From positions 1 to 64,000 of the forward strand of contig CAVIJT010000008.1 in assembly GCA_963643465.1 (NCBI GenBank): DNA of 64,000 nt, in the 5' to 3' direction. Positions 7,794-16,465 of the stretch are shown here, piece by piece. A program made the position numbers and the translations under genes. The stretch is from CAG-411 sp963643465 (lineage in GTDB: Bacteria; Bacillota; Clostridia; Lachnospirales; Lachnospiraceae). Positions within the stretch are counted from its first letter, which is position 1; each line of letters begins with the position of its first letter. The notes below the pieces were generated by a model. The model searched no databases. It was not told the origin of the DNA and was given only the letters and a program-made list of their open reading frames with translations.

Positions 7794-7893
7794 TATAATG
7801 AATCTACAAAAAATCTATAGGGTGCAAATGGGCTATCTGTTTGGGGTTCTGAACAGATATGTTTTTGTATACAACTAGACGTATACAAGGCAC
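7794..7893 (+). promoter_or_regulatory. Promoter and folded leader of the chemoreceptor gene
   Basis: TATAAT at 7794-7799 is a clear -10; the -35 is weak. The following leader can fold as a three-way junction: closing pairs GTGC (7822-7825) with GCAC (7890-7893), hairpin ATCTGTT/AACAGAT (7835-7841 with 7852-7858) and hairpin TTGTATAC/GTATACAA (7865-7872 with 7881-7888). All inner stems are perfect. The junction ends a few bases before the AAAAGGGGG ribosome site. It does not show the conserved cores of the c-di-GMP riboswitches. Confidence 0.45.
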
Positions 7894-7912
7894 GTAAAAG
7901 GGGGACAATAGT

Positions 7913-9619
7913 ATGAAATTAAGGGGGAAGATAGCACTATTAGGAGTGTTGCCAATTGTTGCATTGGCAGTGATTATTTCTCTGGTATCCAATGTAGAAC
8001 TTCGGAGTTTAATGGCAGAGGTCGTACAGGAAGATTTGATGGCGGCTGCAAAGATGCAGTATGCCAATATTTCAAATCCAGAGGGAAACACATTTTCTGT
8101 AGATGCAGAAGGAAATTTGATGAATGGTACTATAAACCTTACAGAAGATGTGGATATGATGGATGAAGTCAGTGAAAAGACTGGTATAGATATAACTATT
8201 TTTTATGGTGATACCAGATATGCTACTTCTGTAAAACAGGATGGAGACAGAGTATTAGGAACCAAAGCATCTGACGTAGTTATTGATAAGGTACTAAAAG
8301 GCGGCGAAGAGTATTTTGCTACAGGTGTGGATGTTGTAGATGAGAAATATTACGCATACTACATTCCTATTTATGATGGGGATGGCACAGGAGATCCAGT
8401 GGGAATGATTTTTGCTGGAAAATCACAAACAAAGGTAAATCAAGAACTTATGAAATTTATCGGTTCTCTTCTTATGGTGGATGTGATTGTTGTTCTTGTA
8501 TGTGTTGTTTGCATTTTCATAGTTACAAAGAAAATTAGCATGCGTTTAAAATATGGAATTTCCAGTTTGGAGAAAATTACAGAGGGAGATTTGGTGCAGA
8601 ACATTGGAGCGGAACATATCAAGGGAAAAGATGAGACTTCGGAAATGGTAATTGCATTGAAGAATTTAAGAGAACAATTAGTGACTATGGTAGGCGATAT
8701 TATAAAAGACAGTAATCAACTTCACGATGCAGCCATACATATTAAAGAGGGAGCAGATAGCGCACAAAGTCATTTGCAACAGGTAGATCGTGCCATTGGA
8801 GAGATTGCAGAAGGAGCTACTTCTCAGGCTACAGATACCCAGAATGCAACCAGCCATGTAATTGCTATGGGACAGAGAATCACTGAGACAAATGAAAATG
8901 TAGAGCATTTAACAGAGAATGCCAATAAGATGGAAAAGAATGGCTTGATAGCCAAAGATACTTTGAAAGAGTTGGAGAGCATTAATGCGGAGGTACAAAA
9001 TGCAATTGATGTGATTTATGACCAAACCAATACCACAAATGATTCTGCAAATCGAATCAGTGAAGCCATTTCTTTGATTACTTCGATTGCGGAGGAAACA
9101 AACCTGTTAGCATTGAACGCATCCATTGAGGCAGCAAGAGCTGGAGAACAGGGAAGAGGATTTGCAGTAGTTGCGTCTCAGATTCAGTCTTTGGCAGAGC
9201 AGTCAAATGCTTCTGCACAGCAGATTAGTGAATATATTCGTTCTCTTATGAAAGACTCAGAGAATGCGGTTGCTACTATGGAGCAGGTAAAATCTACTAT
9301 GCAGAAACAGAGTGAGATGGTAGAAAAGACAGATCAGGTATTTGTAAATGTTATAACTGGAATTAAGGCTTCCAGAGAAGATGTGGAGAAAATTGCTGAC
9401 AATACAAAAGAATTGGATGCCTCCAGAAATAATGTGATTGACATTGTGCAGAGCTTGTCTGCAGTATCACAAGAGTATGCAGCAAGTACAGAGGAGACTT
9501 CCGCATCTGCATCACAAGTAAGTAATACGGTACAGGATATTGCTGAGAAACTTGGAGAATTGCAAGAGATTGCAGTGGAATTAAAAGAAAGTGTAAACAA
9601 ATTCAAAGTTGCAGAGTAG
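7913..9619 (+). CDS. Methyl-accepting chemotaxis protein with Cache-type sensor
   Basis: A 568-residue chemoreceptor. A first membrane helix (about 7-27) and a second (about 178-203) enclose a roughly 150-residue extracytoplasmic domain with features of a single Cache (sCache_3-like) fold (G-I-D-I-T-I-F-Y-G-D-T-R-Y-A-T-S ... Y-A-Y-Y-I-P-I-Y). A HAMP linker follows, then the long coiled-coil signalling domain with its conserved hairpin tip EETNLLALNASIEAARAGE, which contacts CheA and CheW. Ligand unknown. The start follows AAAAGGGGG with normal spacing. A folded leader and the flagellin nearby suggest motility-linked control. A terminator hairpin follows at 9681. Confidence 0.95.
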   Translation: MKLRGKIALLGVLPIVALAVIISLVSNVELRSLMAEVVQEDLMAAAKMQYANISNPEGNTFSVDAEGNLMNGTINLTEDVDMMDEVSEKTGIDITIFYGDTRYATSVKQDGDRVLGTKASDVVIDKVLKGGEEYFATGVDVVDEKYYAYYIPIYDGDGTGDPVGMIFAGKSQTKVNQELMKFIGSLLMVDVIVVLVCVVCIFIVTKKISMRLKYGISSLEKITEGDLVQNIGAEHIKGKDETSEMVIALKNLREQLVTMVGDIIKDSNQLHDAAIHIKEGADSAQSHLQQVDRAIGEIAEGATSQATDTQNATSHVIAMGQRITETNENVEHLTENANKMEKNGLIAKDTLKELESINAEVQNAIDVIYDQTNTTNDSANRISEAISLITSIAEETNLLALNASIEAARAGEQGRGFAVVASQIQSLAEQSNASAQQISEYIRSLMKDSENAVATMEQVKSTMQKQSEMVEKTDQVFVNVITGIKASREDVEKIADNTKELDASRNNVIDIVQSLSAVSQEYAASTEETSASASQVSNTVQDIAEKLGELQEIAVELKESVNKFKVAE

Positions 9620-9680
9620 TAGGAAAAGTCTTTTAAAGGTCGAGTATGATAACTTTTAAGAATAGAATATGTAGAATAAG

Positions 9681-9716
9681 AAAAACAGGATGCCGTAGTA
9701 ACGGTATCCTGTTTTT
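9681..9716 (+). terminator. Chemoreceptor terminator
   Basis: Stem AAAAACAGGAT-G-CCGT with ACGGTATCCTGTTTTT around AGTA, ending in a T-run. Confidence 0.85.
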
Positions 9717-9722
9717 TAGTAA

Positions 9723-9840
9723 AAGCTCTCCAAACACAATTTTGCTTGCATGAAGTTGTATTTGGAGAGAGTAAGAACATAGAGTAATCTAGTGCGGAAG
9801 GTTCCTGTATGAGTCTGGTAGGAGTTAGCCTACTTGGGTA
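9723..9840 (+). repeat. Interspersed structured repeat, copy A
   Basis: First part: AAAGCTCTCCAAACACAAT pairs with GTTGTATTTGGAGAGAG around a loop with GCTTGCATGAA. Then comes GTAAGAACAT, and a second hairpin (GTAGG-AGTTAG-CCTAC) near 9819-9834. The stem sequence differs from copies B and C but pairing and loop are kept. Its 3' end overlaps the last codons of the ECF gene on the other strand. Confidence 0.7.
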
Positions 9841-10331
9841 ATTTTGTTCCAAGGTAATTTTTGTAATAAGACAAATGCAATAAAATTCACTACAGATTTT
9901 AAAGCAAGTCCAGGGAACTGCAAAACTCCAGTAGAAATGCTTCCGTACAAAATACAACCTGCCACCACGTAGCCAAGAATCATAAAGAGCAGACAAAAGA
10001 TAGCGCCCATGTATGGTGAAAATTTGCTTTTCTTGCGAAAGAAGAAGAAGGCTACCCAAGGCATAATTCCTTTAATTAGAAAAGTAGGTATTGCCCAGAT
10101 AGCATATCCGGTTAAAATATCTGCCATAGCAGAACCGATTCCACTAGCAATCATGCCAGCTACTGGACCAAGTAAATAGGTAGCAAGCAAAATCATACAG
10201 TCACCTAAGTGGGCATAACCAAGTGGAATAGGAATTTGTATAACCATAGTGGCAATACAAATGAGTGCCATAAATACAGCAGTAAGACATAGCTGCAAGA
10301 CAGGTATCTTTTGTTTGGTTTGTGTGTTCAT
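9825..10331 (-). CDS. ECF transporter substrate-binding (S) component
   Basis: A 168-residue membrane protein with five or six hydrophobic segments. The pattern A-H-L-G-D-C-M-I-L-L-A-T-Y-L-L-G-P followed by a small-residue helix (M-I-A-S-G-I-G-S-A-M-A-D) is typical of ECF-type vitamin transporter S components. These bind a vitamin or its precursor and share an EcfA/EcfA'/EcfT energising module encoded elsewhere. Substrate cannot be fixed from sequence; the family includes thiamin-precursor, pyridoxine and similar transporters. AAAGGAGCG precedes the ATG. It is divergent from leuA-araC. Its last codons lie inside repeat copy A, so the C-terminus may have been rewritten by repeat insertion. Confidence 0.85.
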   Translation of the reverse strand: MNTQTKQKIPVLQLCLTAVFMALICIATMVIQIPIPLGYAHLGDCMILLATYLLGPVAGMIASGIGSAMADILTGYAIWAIPTFLIKGIMPWVAFFFFRKKSKFSPYMGAIFCLLFMILGYVVAGCILYGSISTGVLQFPGLALKSVVNFIAFVLLQKLPWNKITQVG

Positions 10332-10464
10332 AATCTAACGCTCCTTTATTATTTAGGAAATTGCAAAAAGGTTTTTATTTTATGTAACAAGTTTTTTCAT
10401 TTCCTATTTTCAAAGTTTCTCTCAACGAGTATAGGGGAAAAGTGACTATTTGAAAATTGCCACA

Positions 10465-10535
10465 ATGATTATATTTGATATAGTCAGTTTGCGTTTATGT
10501 AAAAAAAATCAACGAAACTGATTAAATATAATCAT
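10465..10535 (+). promoter_or_regulatory. Operator-like inverted repeat upstream of leuA-araC
   Basis: ATGATTATATTT plus TCAGTTT (10465-10490) is mirrored by AAACTGA plus AAATATAATCAT (10515-10535): 19 matched positions in two blocks per arm, with slightly unequal spacing between blocks. It lies about 100 bases before the start codon of a gene that encodes its own AraC-type DNA-binding domain, and could serve the divergent ECF gene too. Confidence 0.6.
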
Positions 10536-10630
10536 GTTATGTCTGCATATACTATGTTAAAATAACATCATAATAGTTGATATATTTTAATTGGTGTTAT
10601 ATAATCATAGTATAGAAAGAAGGATGACTT

Positions 10631-12622
10631 ATGAAAAATGCAAATAAATATATGAAACAGTATTTTATGCCTCCTGTATTAGATTTAGAGTGGGCAAAGA
10701 AGGATTGTATTGAGAAAGCGCCAATCTGGTGTTCCGTAGATTTGCGAGATGGAAATCAGGCGTTGATTGAACCAATGAGCTTAGAAGAAAAGATTGAATT
10801 TTTCCAGATGCTTGTAGATATTGGATTTAAGGAAATTGAGGTTGGTTTCCCAGCAGCTTCTGAGACAGAGTTTGATTTTATGAGAGCTTTAATTGACCGT
10901 GAGATGATTCCGGATGATGTAACCGTTCAGGTATTAACACAAGCAAGAGAGCATATTATTAAGAGAACCTTTGAAGCTGTAAAAGGTGCGCCTCATGCAG
11001 TAATTCATCTGTATAATTCTACATCTGTAGCCCAGAGAGAGCAGGTATTTAAGAAAGACAAAGCACAGATTAAACAATTAGCCATTGACGGTGCAAAATT
11101 ATTAAAAAAACTGGCAGATGAGACTGAAGGAGATTTCTCTTTTGAGTATAGTCCAGAAAGTTTTCATGGAACAGAGGTAGAATATGCCTTAGAGGTATGT
11201 AATGCAGTGTTAGATGTATGGCAGCCAACTGCGGACAACAAGGCAATTATTAATATTCCTGGTACTGTAGAGACTGCAATGCCTCATGTATTTGCTTCTC
11301 AGATTGCATATTTAAGTAAAAATATGAAATATAGAGAAAATGTTATTTTAAGTTTACATCCACATAACGACAGAGGATGTGGCGTGGCAGATGCAGAACT
11401 TGGTATATTGGCAGGAGCAGACCGTATTGAGGGTACTTTATTTGGAAATGGAGAGAGAACTGGTAATGTGGATATTATTACCATTGCTATGAATATGTAT
11501 TCCCATGGTGTAGACCCTAAATTAGAGTTTTCTAATATGCCACAGATTCGCGAATTATATGAGCGTGTAACTAGAATGAAGGTACATGAGCGTCAACCAT
11601 ACGCTGGAGATTTGGTATTTTCTGCATTTTCTGGTTCTCATCAGGATGCCATTGCAAAGGGAATGAACTGGAGAGAAGAGAAGAAGTTAGATAAATGGAC
11701 CGTACCATATTTGCCGATTGATCCAGTAGATGTGGGAAGAAACTATGACGCAGATGTAATCCGAATCAACAGTCAGTCTGGTAAGGGTGGAATTGCCTAT
11801 ATTTTGAAAGAGAACTTTTCAATCAATGTGCCGGATAAAATGCGTGAGACTGTAGGATATACAGTAAAACAGGTATCTGATGAGGAACACAAAGAATTAT
11901 CTCCACAGTGGGTATATGAGATTTTTGAAGAGAATTTCTTACAATATACACCAGTATTCCATATTCCAGAGTGTCATTTTAAACAGGACAATGGAATTAT
12001 GGCGGAAACAACCATTATGGTGGGAGAGAAGAAGACCATTGTAGATGCTAATGGAAACGGAAGATTGGATGCGGTAAGCAATACCATTAAACAATACTTT
12101 GGTATTAGCTATGAGTTAATGTCTTATGAGGAACATGCTTTATCCAGAGGTTCTTCTTCTAAGGCGATGGCATATGTAGGTATCAACTGTGAAGGTAAGA
12201 TTTACTGGGGAGCAGGAATTGACGAGGATATTATTAAGGCATCTATTTCTGCGTTAGTAGTGGCAGTAAACAAACTTCCACAGGTGCAGGGTTCTGAGGA
12301 TGCAAAGGACGATCGTTTGATGCAGATGATCAACTATATTCAGAATAATTATCAGAACGTTACATTAGAGAGTATGGCAGATGAATTCCATTTATCGACT
12401 CCATACATTTCTAAGTACATTAAGGATAAGTCAGGAAAGACCTTTGGTGCTCATGTAGCCCATGTTCGTTTAAAGAGAGCAAAGACTTTATTAAAGAATG
12501 GAAATATGACGGTTGAAAATATTTCTTATGCAGTCGGATATCCAAATGTAGAACATTTTATTCGAGTATTTAAGAAAGAGTTTGATATGACACCAACACA
12601 GTATAGAAATGCAAATCAATAA
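10631..12622 (+). CDS. leuA: 2-isopropylmalate synthase fused to an AraC-type DNA-binding domain
   Basis: A 663-residue fusion. Residues 1 to about 400 are the TIM-barrel catalytic domain of the type-2 LeuA class: DLRDGNQAL near the start (substrate/metal site), E-V-G-F-P-A-A, and the metal-binding LHPHNDRGCGVADAE. Residues about 430-550 are the LeuA dimer/leucine-feedback domain (I-V-D-A-N-G-N-G-R-L-D-A-V, G-A-G-I-D-E-D-I). From about 562 to the end is a complete double helix-turn-helix AraC domain: S-T-P-Y-I-S-K-Y-I-K-D in helix 3 and NISYAVGYPNVEHFIRVFKK at the C-terminus. The enzyme makes 2-isopropylmalate from 2-oxoisovalerate and acetyl-CoA for leucine. No stop or frameshift separates the parts. 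A palindrome precedes the gene. Confidence 0.95.
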   Translation: MKNANKYMKQYFMPPVLDLEWAKKDCIEKAPIWCSVDLRDGNQALIEPMSLEEKIEFFQMLVDIGFKEIEVGFPAASETEFDFMRALIDREMIPDDVTVQVLTQAREHIIKRTFEAVKGAPHAVIHLYNSTSVAQREQVFKKDKAQIKQLAIDGAKLLKKLADETEGDFSFEYSPESFHGTEVEYALEVCNAVLDVWQPTADNKAIINIPGTVETAMPHVFASQIAYLSKNMKYRENVILSLHPHNDRGCGVADAELGILAGADRIEGTLFGNGERTGNVDIITIAMNMYSHGVDPKLEFSNMPQIRELYERVTRMKVHERQPYAGDLVFSAFSGSHQDAIAKGMNWREEKKLDKWTVPYLPIDPVDVGRNYDADVIRINSQSGKGGIAYILKENFSINVPDKMRETVGYTVKQVSDEEHKELSPQWVYEIFEENFLQYTPVFHIPECHFKQDNGIMAETTIMVGEKKTIVDANGNGRLDAVSNTIKQYFGISYELMSYEEHALSRGSSSKAMAYVGINCEGKIYWGAGIDEDIIKASISALVVAVNKLPQVQGSEDAKDDRLMQMINYIQNNYQNVTLESMADEFHLSTPYISKYIKDKSGKTFGAHVAHVRLKRAKTLLKNGNMTVENISYAVGYPNVEHFIRVFKKEFDMTPTQYRNANQ

Positions 12623-12630
12623 TTATCTAT

Positions 12631-12668
12631 AAAAAGGGGAGCTTCGATTATGAGAGGCTCCCCTTTTT
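12631..12668. terminator. Terminator of leuA-araC
   Basis: Perfect 12-bp stem AAAAAGGGGAGC with GCTCCCCTTTTT; usable from both strands and so possibly also ending the convergent citrate synthase transcript. Confidence 0.88.
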
Positions 12669-12672
12669 GTAA

Positions 12673-12735
12673 CAAAAGCCCAGTAAGTACAATCATGCTT
12701 GCATGAAATTGTATTTGCCGGGCGTAAGAACATGG
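12673..12735 (+). repeat. Interspersed structured repeat, copy B
   Basis: AACAAAAGCCCAGTAAGTACAA, loop CATGCTTGCATGAA, then ATTGTATTTGCCGGGC and GTAAGAACATGG. Nearly identical to the first half of copy C (17268); the second hairpin is absent. It lies between convergent leuA-araC and citrate synthase. Confidence 0.75.
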
Positions 12736-12741
12736 ATCACA

Positions 12742-14121
12742 TTATGATCGCTCTTTAATTGGTGTGTAATCTATATGCTGTCCTACATATTTGTATGCAG
12801 GACGAATAATCTTATTTCCATTGAGTAATTCTTCTAAGCGGTGTGCGCTCCAGCCGGAAATACGTGCAATGGCAAAGATTGGTGTAAACAATTCTTCTGG
12901 AATACCAAGCATGGTATATACAAATCCACTGTAAAAGTCCACATTTGCACAAACATTTTTATGTACTTTACGGCGATTCATAATTAGTTCGCTTGCTAAA
13001 TGCTCTACACGGTCATAGAAATTGAATTCATCTGATAAGCCTTTTTCATCTGCAAGTTTACGTGCATATTTTTTCAAAATAACTTCTCGTGGATCGGATA
13101 AGGTATATACTGCATGCCCCATTCCGTAAATTAATCCGGAGTGGTCGAAGGCCTTTTTGTCTAAAATCTTTTCTAAATAAGCAGTAATCTCGCTCTCGTC
13201 GCTCCAATCTTTAATGTTTTGTTTCATATCACGGAACATTTCCTGTACTTTTAAGTTAGCACCACCATGTTTTGGTCCTTTTAGAGAACCGATAGAAGCA
13301 GCAAGTGCAGAGTATGTATCTGTGCCGGATGATGTAACTACGTGAGTGGTAAAAGTAGAGTTGTTACCACCGCCATGCTCCGCGTGTAAAATAAGAGCAA
13401 CATCCAAAACTTTTGCTTCCAGCTCCGTATATTTTCCGTCTGGACGAAGCATCAATAAAATGTTTTCCGCAAGAGACAAACCTTTCTTAGGATTACGAAT
13501 CAAGAGGGTTTCATTTTTGCGGAAATGGCGATAAGAGTGATAAGAGTATACGGCAATCAGTGGAATCTTATTGATTAATTCTAAAGATTGACGAAATACA
13601 TTTTTGGGATTGATATCATCTGGAGAAGAATCGTAGCTGTAGAGTGTTAAAATACAACGTTGCATGGCATTCATAATATTTGGATTAGAAGCACGCATAA
13701 TAATATCTCGAACAAAACGACCACCTAGAGTTTGTAGTTCAAACATAACATTTAAAAACATCTCAAGTTCCTGTTCATTTGGAAGTTTACCAAACAAAAG
13801 AAGATATGTAACTTCCTCAAAACCAAAACGGCGTCCTTCAAGACCTTTCACTAAATCCATTACATTGATACCTTGATAATACAAACGTCCGTCGCTTGGG
13901 ACAGTATTGCCATCTATCACATCTGTGGCACATACATCGGAAATTTCTGTAAGTCCGGTTAAGACGCCTTTTCCGTTACTGTCGCGTAGACCTTGTTTTA
14001 CATCGTACTGTTCGTATAGGGATGAATCGATTCTATGATTTCTTAGAAGCTCAGCTTCTAGTAAAGATACAGACTTTTGGAGTTCTCCATCTTTTTTTAC
14101 ATCCATAATCTTATTTGACAT
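12742..14121 (-). CDS. gltA: Citrate synthase
   Basis: A 459-residue citrate synthase of the clostridial type. Visible family signatures: a long stretch with G-R-L-Y-Y-Q-G-I-N-V near the start, H-A-E-H-G-G-G-N-N-S-T-F (active-site His region), G-S-L-K-G-P-K-H-G-G-A-N, a G-M-G-H-A-V-Y motif (second catalytic His region), and C-terminal F-Y-S-G-F-V-Y. It condenses oxaloacetate with acetyl-CoA. The ATG at 14121 follows TAGGAGG with good spacing. The frame continues 31 codons upstream to an ATG without ribosome site; that extension overlaps a leader terminator and is probably not made. It is next to, and converges with, leuA-araC, which uses the same acetyl-CoA. Confidence 0.95.
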   Translation of the reverse strand: MSNKIMDVKKDGELQKSVSLLEAELLRNHRIDSSLYEQYDVKQGLRDSNGKGVLTGLTEISDVCATDVIDGNTVPSDGRLYYQGINVMDLVKGLEGRRFGFEEVTYLLLFGKLPNEQELEMFLNVMFELQTLGGRFVRDIIMRASNPNIMNAMQRCILTLYSYDSSPDDINPKNVFRQSLELINKIPLIAVYSYHSYRHFRKNETLLIRNPKKGLSLAENILLMLRPDGKYTELEAKVLDVALILHAEHGGGNNSTFTTHVVTSSGTDTYSALAASIGSLKGPKHGGANLKVQEMFRDMKQNIKDWSDESEITAYLEKILDKKAFDHSGLIYGMGHAVYTLSDPREVILKKYARKLADEKGLSDEFNFYDRVEHLASELIMNRRKVHKNVCANVDFYSGFVYTMLGIPEELFTPIFAIARISGWSAHRLEELLNGNKIIRPAYKYVGQHIDYTPIKERS

Positions 14122-14146
14122 ATCTATACCTCCTAATGAATGGACA

Positions 14147-14186
14147 CAAAAAAACCGACTACGCAAACTACATCTTCGTAATCGGT
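14147..14186 (-). terminator. Intrinsic terminator inside the citrate synthase leader
   Basis: On the minus strand ACCGATTACG pairs with CGTAGTCGGT and is followed by seven T. It lies between the promoter (14223-14251) and the start codon (14121), only 26 bases before it, so it is an attenuator-like element. No T-box or leader-peptide codon run was seen. Confidence 0.75.
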
Positions 14187-14222
14187 GCTGAGTCCACAAA
14201 AAGTTTTTCAACATTACACTCT

Positions 14223-14251
14223 ATTATACACTAAATTTTCCCATTTTGCAA
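14223..14251 (-). promoter_or_regulatory. Citrate synthase promoter
   Basis: TTGCAA (-35) and TATAAT (-10) on the minus strand with exactly 17 bases between. Predicted start near 14215 gives a leader of about 95 nt containing the terminator. Confidence 0.75.
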
Positions 14252-14303
14252 CATTGTTCCTATAAAAGAACATGAATGCTTGGGTTATGTTTTAGGGAAA
14301 GAA

Positions 14304-14340
14304 AAAGGTGCATGCCTATAAAAGACACACACCTTTGTAA
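14304..14340 (-). terminator. Terminator after the FocA-type gene
   Basis: On the minus strand AAAGGTG pairs with CACCTTT, followed by T-rich TTTCTTTCCC. Confidence 0.6.
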
Positions 14341-14354
14341 TCGTTTCTGAAATG

Positions 14355-15194
14355 TTATTTTTTCCAATTGGTTTTGTGAATGGCAAAAAGGATTGCACCT
14401 ACAAAAACCATACCACCAAGAATATTTCCAATGGTTACGAAAATAAAACTTGTACAACTTCCAGCAGATAACAAATCACTACACTGTTGTGCGGTGATTC
14501 CGTATAATTCTTCTGCTTTTGCAACATAGTCAGAGTTAGTTGCAGCAAGCATACCAGCAGGAATATAGAACATATTGGCAACACAATGTTCAAATCCACA
14601 AATGACAAATGCCCAAATAGGGAAGAAGATTGCCAAAATCTTACCTGCTACATCTTTTGCGGAAGCAGCCATAAGAATAGCAAGACAAACTAAAATGTTA
14701 CACATAATACCACTTGCAATGGCTGTACCTGGTGCAATATTTGCTTTTCCAATTGCTACCTTGATGGTGTAAGCACCTAATCCTCCGCTTGTATAATCGA
14801 ATTGACCTGAGAAGAATACAAGAAGGTCAATAATCAATGCACCAACCAGATTACTGATATAGACCACAACTAAGTTACGAATCATAGAAAGTGTACTGAT
14901 TTTTTTATCCATGCGTGCCATAATCATCAAACAGTTTCCTGTAAATAATTCGCCGCCTACTAATACTACTAACATTAGCCCTACTGGGAAAATTGCACCT
15001 GCTAATGTTCTTGCCAGTCCTACGTTTGAAATGTTATGTACTGCAACGTTGCTGGCTGCCCCTCCCATGGCAATAAAGGCTCCTGCCATTATGCCTAATA
15101 AAATCATTTTTAACAGAGGAAGATTGGCCTTATTAATCTGGCCGTTGATGTTGCTATCCACCACCTGTGCAGGCGTGTTAAAATTGCTTTCCAT
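14355..15194 (-). CDS. Formate/nitrite transporter family channel
   Basis: A 279-residue FNT-family protein with six hydrophobic segments. Family signatures are G-A-F-I-A-M-G-G-A (first re-entrant region), G-G-E-L-F-T-G-N (helix 3), N-L-V-G-A, and the pore motif G-F-E-H-C-V-A-N-M-F containing the conserved histidine. FNT channels move formate, nitrite or hydrosulfide. With citrate synthase downstream in the same direction and mixed-acid fermentation usual in this group, formate is the likeliest cargo (FocA-like), but NirC-type substrates cannot be excluded. GGAGAG precedes ATG at 15194. It ends with its own terminator. Confidence 0.92.
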   Translation of the reverse strand: MESNFNTPAQVVDSNINGQINKANLPLLKMILLGIMAGAFIAMGGAASNVAVHNISNVGLARTLAGAIFPVGLMLVVLVGGELFTGNCLMIMARMDKKISTLSMIRNLVVVYISNLVGALIIDLLVFFSGQFDYTSGGLGAYTIKVAIGKANIAPGTAIASGIMCNILVCLAILMAASAKDVAGKILAIFFPIWAFVICGFEHCVANMFYIPAGMLAATNSDYVAKAEELYGITAQQCSDLLSAGSCTSFIFVTIGNILGGMVFVGAILFAIHKTNWKK

Positions 15195-15375
15195 ATTATA
15201 ACTCTCCTTATCTTAAGAATAATCCTTTCTTATCCTACTCTTTACCGCAAGAAAAGTCAATAAAGGATGACAATGATTTGGAGAGTTTGTTTGACAAAAT
15301 TAGGTAGCTTCTATATACTTAGGTAGTGCAAATGAAGTTAGTTCGAAATGGAATACGGAATGGAGCGTAATTATC

Positions 15376-16251
15376 ATGGAAAAGAAAATTGGTAGAAATG
15401 ACTTATGTTGGTGTGGTTGTGGAAAAAAGTACAAAAATTGCCATTGGCAATTTGATGAGAAGATTGCGTGGTATGCGTCACAGGGACATATTGTGCCATC
15501 AAGAGATATTATTAAGACTCCGGAACAGATTGAAAAGATAAAGGAAAGTTGTAAAATCAATGTGGCAGTGCTTGATTATTTAGAGGAGCATGTGCAGGAA
15601 GGAATGAGTACGGCTGAGATTGACCGGATTGTATATGACATGACGACGGAGCGTGGCGGAATCCCAGCTCCATTAAATTATCAGGGATATCCATATAGTG
15701 TATGTACTTCTGTAAACGACCAGGTGTGTCATGGTTTTCCATCAGAAGATGTAATTTTAAAATCTGGTGATATTGTAAATATAGATTGTTCTACTATTTA
15801 TCATGGATATTTTTCAGATTCTTCCAGAATGTTTTGTATTGGGGATGTAAGCCCAGAGAAGAAAAAGTTAGTGGATGTGACTCGTGAATGTGTTTATAAA
15901 GGTTTGGAACAGGTAAAGCCTTGGGGATTTCTTGGAGATATGGGACAGGCTGTACATGATCATGCTTATGCCAATGGATATACTGTTGTTCGTGAGATTG
16001 GCGGACATGGAGTTGGCCTTGAGTTTCATGAGGATCCTTGGGTTGGTTATAATACCAAAAAGGGAACAGAGATGTTATTGGTACCAGGAATGATATTTAC
16101 AATTGAACCAATGGTAAATATGGGAAAAGTTGGTATCTTCACTGATGAAGAAAACGGATGGGAAGTGTATACAGAGGATGGACTTCCATCTGCTCAATGG
16201 GAAATCATGGTTCTTGTAACTGAGGATGGATATGAAATATTAAGTTGGTAA
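15376..16251 (+). CDS. map: Methionine aminopeptidase with SEC-C zinc motif
   Basis: A 291-residue type I methionine aminopeptidase that removes the initiator Met. Residues 7-24 hold a SEC-C zinc-binding motif (R-N-D-L-C-W-C-G-C-G-K-K-Y-K-N-C-H), a known N-terminal addition in Clostridia, probably for ribosome contact. The pita-bread domain follows with its metal ligands in V-N-I-D-C-S-T, Y-F-S-D-S-S, G-G-H-G-V-G, F-T-I-E-P-M and Q-W-E-I-M. It stands alone, with its own hairpin terminator before cysQ. Confidence 0.95.
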   Translation: MEKKIGRNDLCWCGCGKKYKNCHWQFDEKIAWYASQGHIVPSRDIIKTPEQIEKIKESCKINVAVLDYLEEHVQEGMSTAEIDRIVYDMTTERGGIPAPLNYQGYPYSVCTSVNDQVCHGFPSEDVILKSGDIVNIDCSTIYHGYFSDSSRMFCIGDVSPEKKKLVDVTRECVYKGLEQVKPWGFLGDMGQAVHDHAYANGYTVVREIGGHGVGLEFHEDPWVGYNTKKGTEMLLVPGMIFTIEPMVNMGKVGIFTDEENGWEVYTEDGLPSAQWEIMVLVTEDGYEILSW

Positions 16252-16342
16252 AAATAATTAACGCGCACTTTACACATGGATAGCGTGTCTTTGATATATT
16301 TTCTATGTGTGAAATTGAGCATTAGTCTGTTAAAAAATGAGC

Positions 16343-16385
16343 AAAGAAAAGAATTGGGAAAATCCGATTCTTTTCTTTTTTTTGC
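16343..16385 (+). terminator. Terminator after map
   Basis: Stem AAAGAAAAGAATTGGG with TCCGATTCTTTTCTTT and a further T-run. Confidence 0.82.
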
Positions 16386-16465
16386 CATTTTTCTATGGTA
16401 AAATAAGAACATATGTGCAAAAACAGATTGTAAATAGTGATAGATTTTATAAAGGAGATAAAAAC

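Noticed and set aside
7800..7893. Cyclic di-GMP riboswitch before the chemoreceptor
   Set aside because: The conserved GEMM-I core and the class II pseudoknot bases are not present.
9334..10059. A 241-codon minus-strand ORF spanning the chemoreceptor end and the ECF gene
   Set aside because: It overlaps two well-supported genes in other frames and crosses a strong terminator.
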